DNA of 19,687 nt, from NCBI GenBank assembly GCA_015655535.1, contig JAATEW010000178.1, positions 1 through 19,687 of the forward strand, in the 5' to 3' direction. Origin of the DNA: Hyphomicrobiales bacterium (GTDB taxonomy: Bacteria > Pseudomonadota > Alphaproteobacteria > Rhizobiales > Beijerinckiaceae). The position numbers were made by a program, and so were the translations under genes. Below are positions 1 through 7,429 of the stretch, in pieces; within the stretch, counting starts at the first letter, position 1; the number at the start of each line of letters is the position of its first letter. The notes beneath the pieces were generated by a model. It saw only the letters and a list, made by a program, of their open reading frames with translations, had not been told where the DNA came from and made no database searches.

Positions 1-489
1 AGCGGGCCTGGGAACGTCTATTGGCGGCTTGGCACATTCCGGTGGGCCGATCCGACCAAGGTCTGGATGATTGCCATCCCGACGCTCGCCGGTGGTGCGA
101 TCCTCATGGGCCTGCGCTGGCGGCTCAATCTTCTGTCCCTAGGCGATCTCGATGCCGCTTCGCTCGGCATCGATCTCTGCTATCTGCGTTGGCTGATCAT
201 CGCCGTCGTGTCCCTGATGGTCGCGGCGCAGGTCGCAGTCTCCGGCATCGTCGGATGGGTCGGGCTCATCGTCCCGCATTGCGCCCGCATGCTGGTCGGT
301 CCGGATCATCGCCGCCTGATGCCGGTCTCGGCGCTGCTCGGCGGCCTCTTCACACTCGCGCTCGACGATCTGACGCGATCGATCATATGGGCCGAGCTCC
401 CCGTCGGCATTCTGACGGCCTTCTTCGGCACGCCGGTCATCTGCTTCCTGTTCTGGAAGACCCAGTCGAAAGGCTGGAACAAGGACTGA
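1..489 (+). CDS. FecCD/BtuC-family ABC permease, C-terminal part (5' end outside window)
   Basis: Membrane subunit of an ABC importer for iron-siderophore, heme or cobalamin-type chelates, acting in the inner membrane. The frame is open from base 1, so the start lies outside the window and about half of a normal 330-residue permease is visible. Family hallmarks seen are the LNLLSLGD stretch before the ATPase coupling region, then GIVGWVGLIVPHCARMLVG and DHRRLMPVSALLGG, and the terminal ELPVGILTAFFGTPVICFLF helix. At least three hydrophobic helices are present. The substrate cannot be deduced. It most likely works with the FecE-type ATPase at 1439 and the binding protein at 15192, although the ATPase is not directly adjacent as is usual. 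Confidence 0.93.
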   Translation, partial: SGPGNVYWRLGTFRWADPTKVWMIAIPTLAGGAILMGLRWRLNLLSLGDLDAASLGIDLCYLRWLIIAVVSLMVAAQVAVSGIVGWVGLIVPHCARMLVGPDHRRLMPVSALLGGLFTLALDDLTRSIIWAELPVGILTAFFGTPVICFLFWKTQSKGWNKD

Positions 490-518
490 GTCTGTTTCGC
501 AAGTTGGAGGATTGAACC

Positions 519-731
519 ATGACATATGTATCGGCCTCGCACACCATTCATCTCACGGGCCGCCGGGTTCCGCGAGTCCGTCTCAATACCCGGATCCATA
601 TCAACAAGAACTTCGTCGCGGCGCTGATCGCCGTCGCGATCAGCGTTACCTACGCTTACTTCGACATCAGCCAAATTCGCCTTGCACCGATGCGCCCAGC
701 CTTTGTGGACGAGGCCTTCAAAAACTTCTGA
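519..731 (+). CDS. Small one-helix membrane protein, 70 aa, unrecognised
   Basis: It starts 29 bases after the permease stop, with a strong GGAGG eight bases before the ATG, so it is probably read from the same message. The N-terminal third is basic and hydrophilic. A single hydrophobic stretch lies at about residues 31-48 (FVAALIAVAISVTYAYF), followed by a short C-terminal tail. No family is recognised. The position inside an importer operon and the single helix would fit an accessory or stabilising peptide, but that is inference. The good ribosome binding site is the main argument that it is real. Confidence 0.6.
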   Translation: MTYVSASHTIHLTGRRVPRVRLNTRIHINKNFVAALIAVAISVTYAYFDISQIRLAPMRPAFVDEAFKNF

Positions 732-1438
732 AAGCGGAACTTCCTTCGGACTCATTCCGGATAAAACCTAATCGACAAGTGGTCGCCTTCGAACGACCCC
801 AGGCGTTGTAACGCGTAAGGGACTTGCAATGTTTAACCAGAGTAGCATTGAACTCGCCATACCTGGTCATAGCGTCGGACGTTGGCCCCAGCGGCTTTTC
901 CAGAATCTGGTCAAGCCGAAGCCCTCCCCTATTCCGCAAAAGCGCCGCAACGCCGATGAGGACGGGACTTTCCTGCAAGAGACCCTTCTCAAAATAACCC
1001 TGTCCAGCTTCTGCATTTGGCTCGTGCTCTTTGATGAGGTCAGCTGGCATTTAGAGACTGGCATCAGTCAACTCACTCAACTCCGGATCAAAGCGAACTC
1101 CTTAGGCACGAGGTTTGCCACGTCGATACCCATGCACGTGCCTTTCCGACGATACCTCCGGCCGAAGCTTCTTATCGTGAATCATCCCTAACGATCGAAT
1201 GCTTTCCCATAGCCTTGTCTCAGCGAGTTTGTGTCATGTTCAACCCGAGCCCATTCAAGATCGTCATTCCGACACGCGAGCGTGCCAATCTCTTCCGATG
1301 CTCGATAGGATAGCGTAGTTCGACAGGCGATCGCGGCAGATATGCTGCGCTATGAATTATGAGAATCTACAATATAGGTGAGCGGTCGACGCTGCTGTAT
1401 GCCAGTTTGCCTTCGATACATATACAAAGGATTGCCCA
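732..1438. other. Gene-poor stretch inside the importer operon, probable gene remnants
   Basis: No convincing gene in 707 bases. A plus-strand frame at 829-1191 has a fair AAGGGA site but an unconvincing, low-complexity-free product with no family resemblance. The opposite frame at 718-1050 is equally open. Neither can be preferred. A 25-codon frame at 1236-1313 is described separately as a possible glycosyltransferase fragment. FecCD permease and FecE ATPase genes normally touch or overlap, so this stretch looks like an insertion or a decayed segment that has split the operon. The promoter of the ATPase may lie in its AT-rich end at about 1350-1430. Confidence 0.45.
1236..1313 (+). pseudogene. 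Possible 5' remnant of a family-2 glycosyltransferase gene
   Basis: An ATG at 1236 opens a 25-codon frame ending in TAG at 1311. Its product contains FKIVIPTRERANLFRCSI, which resembles the N-terminal strand of GT-A glycosyltransferases (IVIPTRER, then a helix). In a shifted frame just after the stop, the codons for SVVRQAIAADMLRYEL continue in a way that would suit the next helix. A frameshifted and truncated fragment is therefore possible. The match is short, so chance is a real alternative. Confidence 0.25.
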
Positions 1439-2233
1439 ATGACCGGGACTGTCATTTCCTTCTCCGCCCTTGGCCATGCCTATCGGCCCGGCAACTTCGT
1501 CTTCCACAATTATTCGGCATCGGTGAAAAAGGGCGAGGTCTTTGCCTTGCTCGGACCGAACGGGCGCGGCAAGACCACCCTCCTCAAAATCCTGCTTGGC
1601 GCCTTGAAGCCGACGAAGGGCACACTGAGCGTCAAGGGTCATTTTGCCTTTGTGCCGCAGCTCTTTCAGGTCAGCTTCGATTATTCCTGTCTCGACATGG
1701 TGTTGATGGGCCGCGCTAAAAAGATCGGCCTCTTTTCGCAGCCTGCTCAGAAAGACGAAGAAGCCGCGTTGGAAGGCCTCGACCGCTTCGGTATGGCCGA
1801 TTATGCAAACCGTCCCTTCCATGAACTTTCCGGCGGACAACGCCAACTCGTCATCTTCGCCCGCGCCATCGTCGCGGAAGCGGATATTTTAATCCTCGAC
1901 GAGCCGACCTCCGCGCTCGATCTGAAAAACCAAACGCTCATCCTGGATTGGATCAGCAGATTATCGCGCAATGATGGCTTGACCATCGTCATGACCACGC
2001 ATCATCCCCATCATGCGCTGGCCGTCGCCGATCAGGCTCTGCTCATGATGGGACAAGCCGATCACATCGTCGGGCCGCCGTCGGAAGTCCTGACAGAGGC
2101 GAACCTGTCGGCACTTTACGGCGTGCCCATGAAGCGCGTCGGCTTCGAGCACGAGGGCCGCCATATCGAGACCCTTGCTCATGTGCTGCCGACTGTTCAA
2201 TCCCGACCCATGGATCAAAGTTCTCTCAACTGA
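1439..2233 (+). CDS. FecE/BtuD-type ABC importer ATPase
   Basis: Cytoplasmic ATPase of 264 residues expected to drive a FecCD-type metal-chelate importer. Visible motifs are Walker A GPNGRGKT (39-46), Q-loop glutamine near residue 74, signature LSGGQRQ (130-136), Walker B ILILDEP (150-156), D-loop SALD, and the H-loop in TTHHP (H188). The C-terminal tail after residue 200 is typical of this family. The ATG has AAAGGA seven bases upstream. The most likely partners are the truncated permease at the left edge and the binding protein at 15192. The related MolC/ZnuC-type ATPases share these motifs, so the substrate class (iron chelate, cobalamin, molybdate, zinc) is not fixed by the sequence. Confidence 0.92.
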   Translation: MTGTVISFSALGHAYRPGNFVFHNYSASVKKGEVFALLGPNGRGKTTLLKILLGALKPTKGTLSVKGHFAFVPQLFQVSFDYSCLDMVLMGRAKKIGLFSQPAQKDEEAALEGLDRFGMADYANRPFHELSGGQRQLVIFARAIVAEADILILDEPTSALDLKNQTLILDWISRLSRNDGLTIVMTTHHPHHALAVADQALLMMGQADHIVGPPSEVLTEANLSALYGVPMKRVGFEHEGRHIETLAHVLPTVQSRPMDQSSLN

Positions 2234-2392
2234 AGCATTTTCGGTTCAATCCACTTGGACTCGGATGCCTGCGCACGAAGAGACCGATGCCATGCTCGCC
2301 ACCGATTGAACGCGGGTTTCTACATATTCGGTGAGTCGTCGCATTGAAGATCGCATACGCTTTTCTCCGGTTCGATCTGCTTGTTGGCATCC

Positions 2393-4264
2393 ATGGCTGA
2401 TCGAAAAAGATTTCAGCGCATCCAAGCGCCTGAAATGACGCTGCGCGAGCGCCTGGGCGCGTTGCGCTATGTCGCGCGGCTCTTTCGCGAAGTTTGGAGA
2501 ACCAGTCCTGGTCTCGCTGGCGCGTCCCTTGGCCTGCGGCTGATTATGGCTTTCCAGCCCGTGCTCACCTTCTACGTCGGCAAGCTGATCGTCGACGAGG
2601 TCGTCTCGCTCACGCATTTGACTTCCCCTGAGCGCAACTTCGGCGAATGGCTGCTGTCAGGGCGGCTCGATAGGCTCGCCGAATACATCGGCTTGGAACT
2701 GGCTCTGACTGTCGGCTTCGACGCAATGAGCCGGATCATATCCCTCACTGACGGATTCTTGTCCGAAAAGCATTCCAACCGCATCAGCATCGCTCTCATG
2801 GTCCATGCCGCAAGCCTCGATCTGCAACATTTCGAGAGCAGCGATCATCAAGACCAGCTTGAGAGAGCGCGAGGCCAAGCCATTTGGAGCAGCAATTTCC
2901 TGTCGCAAGTCTTCGGGCAATGCGAAAGCCTCATGGCGCTCGTGACATTGGTTGCAGGCCTATTCGTCTATGCCCCGTTTTTGATTCTGCTGCTGATCGT
3001 GGCTCTCATCCCGGCTGTCTGGAACGAGGCCTATTTCAACGCGCTCTCCTACAAGGTCAACTTCGACCGCACGGAGGAGCGCCGCCAGCTCGACTATCTC
3101 CGCTATATAGGAATCAATGCGGAGACGGCGAAGGAGATTAAGCTCTTCGGCCTGTCCAACTTCCTGATGGGCCGGTTCGATCGGCTGTCCTCTGCCTTCT
3201 ATATCGTCAACAAGGGACTCGCGATCCGGCGGAACCTTTGGACCGGGCTCTTTTTTTGTCTGAGTACAGCCGCCTATTATAGCGCCTATTGCGTCATCAT
3301 CTGGCGGACGGTGTCCGGCGTCTTTTCTCTGGGCGATTTGACTTTTCTTGCCGGCTCCTTTCTTCGCCTCCGCGGCCTCATCCAAGGCCTTCTCTTCAAT
3401 GCCGCCTGGATCTCGGCGCGAGCGCTCGATTTGAAGGATCTCTTCGGCTTCTTCGATATCGAACCAAGAATCACTTCGCCTGAAAAACCCCTCCCCTTCC
3501 CTAAGCTCCAACGCCTCGGCATCGTCTTCGAAAATGTCGGATTCCGTTATCCGGAGTCAGATCGTTGGGCGCTTCGCAACCTCACATTCACCCTGCGTCC
3601 GACGGAGGTGGTCGCCCTTGTCGGTGAAAACGGCGCCGGCAAGACGACGATCGTCAAATTGCTGACGAGGCTCTACGACCCTGATGAGGGGCGCATTCTG
3701 ATCGAAGGCATCGACCTCAAAGCCTTCGACCTTGCGGATTTGCGCAGCCATATCGGCGTCATCTTCCAGGACTTCATCCGTTACGACATGACCGCGCATG
3801 AAAACATTGCCGTCGGCCAGATCGATCTGCTTGATGACTCGTCGAGAGTCGCCTCCGCAGCTGAACGCAGCCTGGCAGCCGGCGTCATTGCCGATTTGCC
3901 CCTAGGCTATGGGCAGCCGCTCGGCAAAAGATTCAATCAGGGCCGCGATCTTTCGGGTGGCGAATGGCAGAAGATTGCCCTTGCCCGTGCCTATATGCGA
4001 GATGCCGCATGTTTGGTCCTCGACGAGCCGACCGCCGCGATTGATGCAAGGGCCGAGACACAAGTCTTCGAGCGCTTCAAGGAGATCTGCCAAGGCCGCT
4101 GTGCACTTCTCATCTCGCATCGCTTTTCCACCGTGCGCATAGCCGATCGCATCCTGGTCTTGGAAGCGGGCAGAGTCTTGGAACAGGGCAACCACGACGA
4201 ACTCTTGAAACAAGCCGGACGTTATGCGGAACTCTTCGAATTGCAGGCCAGAGGATATAGATAA
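2393..4264 (+). CDS. ABC transporter, fused membrane and ATPase domains (exporter type)
   Basis: A 623-residue half-transporter expected to act as a dimer in the inner membrane and export a small molecule, lipid or peptide. About six helices fill residues 40-330, with a cytoplasmic extension around the TAKEIKLFGL motif typical of this exporter family. The nucleotide-binding domain has Walker A GENGAGKTT (about 411), signature LSGGEWQK (about 520), Walker B LVLDEPTAAID (about 541) and H-loop ISHRF. The ATG at 2393 is preferred; an in-frame TTG at 2381 is the alternative, and neither has a strong ribosome site. It follows the FecE-type ATPase by 159 bases on the same strand. Export of a chelator taken back up by the neighbouring importer is possible but unproven. 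Confidence 0.9.
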   Translation: MADRKRFQRIQAPEMTLRERLGALRYVARLFREVWRTSPGLAGASLGLRLIMAFQPVLTFYVGKLIVDEVVSLTHLTSPERNFGEWLLSGRLDRLAEYIGLELALTVGFDAMSRIISLTDGFLSEKHSNRISIALMVHAASLDLQHFESSDHQDQLERARGQAIWSSNFLSQVFGQCESLMALVTLVAGLFVYAPFLILLLIVALIPAVWNEAYFNALSYKVNFDRTEERRQLDYLRYIGINAETAKEIKLFGLSNFLMGRFDRLSSAFYIVNKGLAIRRNLWTGLFFCLSTAAYYSAYCVIIWRTVSGVFSLGDLTFLAGSFLRLRGLIQGLLFNAAWISARALDLKDLFGFFDIEPRITSPEKPLPFPKLQRLGIVFENVGFRYPESDRWALRNLTFTLRPTEVVALVGENGAGKTTIVKLLTRLYDPDEGRILIEGIDLKAFDLADLRSHIGVIFQDFIRYDMTAHENIAVGQIDLLDDSSRVASAAERSLAAGVIADLPLGYGQPLGKRFNQGRDLSGGEWQKIALARAYMRDAACLVLDEPTAAIDARAETQVFERFKEICQGRCALLISHRFSTVRIADRILVLEAGRVLEQGNHDELLKQAGRYAELFELQARGYR

Positions 4265-4308
4265 AGACTCTGACAGGCGCATTACCTGGCTATCAAGGAA
4301 ATCAGCAG

Positions 4309-4785
4309 ATGCGGTTATTTGCGGCAATACTCATCGCTTCATTGGCAGCGATCATATTGGCTCATCCGGCAGATGCCGCCGTGAGCGTCAGCTTTGTCGA
4401 TCCGCAAAATTATAGCGATTTTCGATCGGAGTCCGGCTCACAACGTGACGGGATGCTGGGCGAGCTCCGGCAAACTATGATGGAGCTTGGAGGGCGCTAT
4501 CTGAAACCGGGTCAGACCTTGAATATCGAAGTGCTCGATGTCCAGCGCGCCGGTCTTTTCCGGGATACGACGCCATCTCATACGGCCATATTGACGCCAA
4601 ACACACCACCGCGCATCGACGTGCAATATACGTTGCGGCAGAACGGCAAGATTATCCTCAGCGCCCATGAAGCAATTACCGACATAGATTATTTCCTAGA
4701 CCAAAGTTCGCATTTATCGAGCGATCGTCTCGTATATGAAAAGCAAGTCCTGCGGGATTGGTTCAGGAAACGCTTCGGCCAATGA
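4309..4785 (+). CDS. Secreted DUF3016-family protein
   Basis: A 158-residue protein with a clear signal peptide (MRLFAAILIASLAAIILA, cleavage likely after ADA near residue 23). The mature part matches the DUF3016 pattern: an initial SVSFVDPQNYSDF strand, a helix containing LGELRQTMMELGGRYL, then KPGQTLNIEVLDVQRAGLF, and a C-terminal YEKQVLRDWFRKRFG helix. The function of the family is unknown; members are predicted periplasmic proteins. AAGGAA lies eight to nine bases before the ATG. It is 44 bases downstream of the ABC exporter, so the two are probably cotranscribed. It converges with the minus-strand transporter with nine bases between the stops. Confidence 0.85.
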   Translation: MRLFAAILIASLAAIILAHPADAAVSVSFVDPQNYSDFRSESGSQRDGMLGELRQTMMELGGRYLKPGQTLNIEVLDVQRAGLFRDTTPSHTAILTPNTPPRIDVQYTLRQNGKIILSAHEAITDIDYFLDQSSHLSSDRLVYEKQVLRDWFRKRFGQ

Positions 4786-4794
4786 GGTTAAGTT

Positions 4795-6612
4795 TTACGC
4801 CGCGCATTCTGCAAGCGTGATAGAAGCTGGCAAGAACGCAATCCCTTCCCGCCGTAAAACGAGGTGACGACGTTCCATGAGTGCAGGTTGTGCGATCGTG
4901 TGGGCGACGCAAACTATAGTCGTTTTAGATAGATCGCGAGATAGAACTCTCATTGCGATGCCACGCTGCATATCGTCCATCGCCGAAAAAGGCTCGTCCA
5001 GAAAAAGCCAACGTGGTTGAAGCAGGACGGCACGCGCGAGCGATAATCTTTGTTGCTCACCGAGCGACAGTTCCTTGCACCAGTCAGAAATCCTGCCGTT
5101 TTCAAGAGCGGGCAACGCGCTCTCCAACCCGAGTTCGTACAGAAGGCTTGCTTCCATCTTCATGCTATTGCCTAAAGACGCGGGCATTTTCGGATACCAG
5201 AGCGCTTCGCGTAGCGTCACGCCGAACGGCAAATAAGGCCTTTGCGGCAAAAAGAGACTTTTGTCTGTTGCAGGCGCTCGGATCTCTCCGCGACGATGAG
5301 GCCAAAATCCAGCGATCGCTCTGAGCAAAGTCGATTTTCCCGAACCGGATGCGCCGGTCAGAACGATGTTTTCGCCTTCAACAAGAAGCAAACCGTTCGG
5401 GTTCCTTTCCGGCTCAACGCGGAAAAGCATTTCGCCACTGGGGCGATGAAGAGAGAGGCCTGATGCCAGAGCGATGTTATCTGGTGCCTCAGATGAAGCT
5501 TGCTTCAGGCTGTTGTGAGCCTGGTGACATTCGTCAATCGCTTGATTGAACTCGATCAGGCGATCAACGGTTGCGCGCCAGTCGGCGATCGCTGGAAACA
5601 TGCGAGTGATCCAGGCAAGCGATGAATCGACCTGAGAAAAAGCTCCATTGATTTGGATGAATTCGCCGAGCGTAATCCCTCCCATAAAATATCTCGGCGC
5701 TGCGACGAAGTAAGGGAGATAGCTGGTCACCTGCGTTGATAGCAAACGAAACGATGAATAGCGGCCATTGGCAATGATTAAGCGCATGCCGTTTCTATAA
5801 ACACTTTGGAATCGCCTTATTGCGTGATCGCATTCCGCGGCGCTTCCACCGAGCAAGGCCGCGGCTTCGGCATCTTCGCGCAGGCGAACAAGGCCATATC
5901 GAAAATCGGCCTCATGAGCTTGTTGTGTATTATTGAGGCCGATCAGACAACGCCCGATCCGGATTGCGATAAAGGTCGCCACGACCTCGTAGAGCACCGC
6001 GACCCCGAGCAGATAGCCTGGGATCTTTTCCCACGACGTGAATCGTGACGATTGCCAATCGTACCAAAGAGGAATCTCGACGCTGCCCGAAAGCGTCCAT
6101 AAAAGGGTGGCGAACGAGGCAAGGCTGATGCTCGACTGGAAAAGCCCCAAGAAAATGTCCAACGTCCCCGACGTCAGCTTTTTCACATCTTCCGCGATAC
6201 GCTGATCGGGATTATCGACCGTGTTTTCAGAATTCAGAAAGCGCATCCGGTACAAGGTAGCATTGTCGGTATAGCGCTTTACGTATTGGGTGGTTAGCCA
6301 ACGGCGCCAGCGTAGTTCAAATGTCTGCTCTGCAAAGAGACGCCCCAACCAGACACCGATCAAAAGCAAGATTGCGCCGGCGAGGTGCAAGAGCGCATCA
6401 AAAAAGCCATGCACGTCGCGATTTTGCAGTGCCGTGAAAAGGTTGCCGTTGATCGTATTGATCCAGACTTGCAGCATGACGACACTGACGCTTGCGATCA
6501 GGATCGTAACAAGGCCCGTACGGGCGAAAAGCCGTTCTTCGGACTTGGAAGAAAAGTATGCGCAGACCAGACGTGCCATTTCGAAGGCGCGCATTTTCCG
6601 ATTGGATGACAT
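4795..6612 (-). CDS. SbmA/BacA/YddA-like ABC transporter with fused ATPase
   Basis: A 605-residue protein of the ABC_membrane_2 (SbmA/BacA-like) superfamily with its own ATPase domain, as in YddA and the eukaryotic peroxisomal ABCD proteins. Family features include an N-terminal membrane region with VWINTINGNLFTALQNRD and FELRWRRWLTTQYVKRY, then DNPDQRIAEDVKKL. The ATPase has Walker A GASGSGKST (about 417-425), signature LSLGEQQR (about 515) and Walker B WLFLDEPFSAMD (about 535). FSAMD replaces the common TSALD D-loop. SbmA and BacA import peptides and modified peptides, while ABCD/YddA roles differ, so direction and substrate are open. The ATG at 6612 has only a weak GAG upstream. It is transcribed alone on the minus strand. 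Confidence 0.88.
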   Translation of the reverse strand: MSSNRKMRAFEMARLVCAYFSSKSEERLFARTGLVTILIASVSVVMLQVWINTINGNLFTALQNRDVHGFFDALLHLAGAILLLIGVWLGRLFAEQTFELRWRRWLTTQYVKRYTDNATLYRMRFLNSENTVDNPDQRIAEDVKKLTSGTLDIFLGLFQSSISLASFATLLWTLSGSVEIPLWYDWQSSRFTSWEKIPGYLLGVAVLYEVVATFIAIRIGRCLIGLNNTQQAHEADFRYGLVRLREDAEAAALLGGSAAECDHAIRRFQSVYRNGMRLIIANGRYSSFRLLSTQVTSYLPYFVAAPRYFMGGITLGEFIQINGAFSQVDSSLAWITRMFPAIADWRATVDRLIEFNQAIDECHQAHNSLKQASSEAPDNIALASGLSLHRPSGEMLFRVEPERNPNGLLLVEGENIVLTGASGSGKSTLLRAIAGFWPHRRGEIRAPATDKSLFLPQRPYLPFGVTLREALWYPKMPASLGNSMKMEASLLYELGLESALPALENGRISDWCKELSLGEQQRLSLARAVLLQPRWLFLDEPFSAMDDMQRGIAMRVLSRDLSKTTIVCVAHTIAQPALMERRHLVLRREGIAFLPASITLAECAA

Positions 6613-7045
6613 ACCGCAAACTCACACCGACGCAGCGTCCGAGAACGCGCCGCCGTGAGCTCTTGCCGCTTCGACGTGATAAAAAAGAAGTCTAGCGCTA
6701 AGGCCCGCGCCGTGGTGCTGAAAAGGGTCGCCAAACCAAAAGGCGATATGACCCGTCGAAACTGTGAACTCTACGCGACAAGCCCCGGAACGCAGATGAC
6801 TTGGATAGGCTGGTCTTGATTATGCTATATTTTATCAAATATAGCATAATCCGAACGCTAGCCCTTCGTCAAATCATCCGTCAGCCGCTCAGCCAGGGCT
6901 AATGCCGCTCGGTCCGCTTGCACAGGCATCATGTCGATAAGGGGTAACCTATCGATTATCGCGTGCCCGCGCAGGTCGTCGCTGTGACCACATTCTCTAT
7001 TGGCTGAAAAGCCTGTCGTATGCTTCGATGAGGCTTAGCCTCCGA
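6613..7045. other. Intergenic stretch with an inverted repeat and an orphan reading frame
   Basis: About 430 bases without a convincing gene, lying upstream of the minus-strand SbmA-like transporter. It contains the perfect inverted repeat at 6818-6851 (separate entry). On the minus strand an open stretch of 58 codons runs from 7034 to a TAG at 6858. It has no start codon until a double ATG at 6932, and its end reads MMPVQADRAALALAERLTDD. This has the composition of a real protein tail and may be the end of a truncated gene, but no family is recognised. Confidence 0.4.
6818..6851. promoter_or_regulatory. Perfect 15-bp inverted repeat with 4-base centre
   Basis: Arms at 6818-6832 (GATTATGCTATATTT) and 6837-6851 are exact reverse complements separated by TATC. 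The sequence is strongly AT-rich compared with its surroundings. It has no T-tract and a weak stem, so it is a poor terminator. A dimeric repressor operator is more likely. It lies about 206 bases upstream of the start of the SbmA-like gene on the minus strand. An end of a small mobile element is an alternative. Confidence 0.55.
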
Positions 7046-7300
7046 TCAGCTCTGTGTCTGGGGTTGAACCACTGGCTTCTGGGACTTTTGTTTATGCGCC
7101 TTGGCCGGTTCGGGCGCTGGAACAACTGCCACCTGGGGTGGCGGTACGGGTTTTGGAGCGCAGAAGATCGAGATGAAACCGCAGAACGGGCTGCTGGAAT
7201 GGTTCCACTCTTCCCAGGTCATTGATTGCGCCTGGGTTGCAGCGAACGTCGAGAGGACCGCCGCGATCAAAAGCGATCGTTTAGTAAGTCTCGAAGGCAT
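7046..7300 (-). CDS. Small secreted proline-rich protein, 84 aa, unrecognised
   Basis: The start at 7300 is chosen because it gives a standard signal peptide (MPSRLTKRSLLIAAVLSTFA, cleavage near AQS) with a GGGGC element upstream; a longer frame from 7396 adds 32 residues that would bury the signal. After the signal comes MTWEEWNHSSSPFCGF with two cysteines nearby, then a proline, alanine and lysine-rich tail (PKPVPPPQVAVVPAPEPAK). No family is recognised. The tail resembles the periplasm-spanning part of TonB in composition. It is 129 bases downstream of tonB on the same strand and could be part of that operon or independent. Confidence 0.6.
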   Translation of the reverse strand: MPSRLTKRSLLIAAVLSTFAATQAQSMTWEEWNHSSSPFCGFISIFCAPKPVPPPQVAVVPAPEPAKAHKQKSQKPVVQPQTQS

Positions 7301-7363
7301 TGCCAGCCCCACAAGTCGAGAAGCAGATATAACTTTGTCTACATAGCTTTTCCGGGGGAATAG

Positions 7364-7394
7364 GGTCCAGTAAAATCTCAAGTGAAACCGGACC
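7364..7394 (-). terminator. Weak hairpin after tonB
   Basis: GGTCCAGT at 7364-7371 pairs with ACCGGACC at 7387-7394, eight pairs with one G-U, around a 15-base loop. It lies 36 bases past the tonB stop on the minus strand. There is no following T-tract, so it may be a transcript-end or processing structure rather than a classical terminator. Confidence 0.25.
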
Positions 7395-7429
7395 AATATC
7401 GAGATCCCGGTCAGGCATGGCCGGCTGCC

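Noticed and set aside
21..515. A 164-codon frame overlapping the permease
   Set aside because: It lies in another frame of the clear FecCD permease, and its arginine and histidine-rich product is typical of a shadow frame.
718..1191. Overlapping open frames on both strands (718-1050 minus, 829-1191 plus)
   Set aside because: Neither product resembles a known family. The plus frame has a fair ribosome site, but the minus frame is as plausible by composition, so no gene is called.
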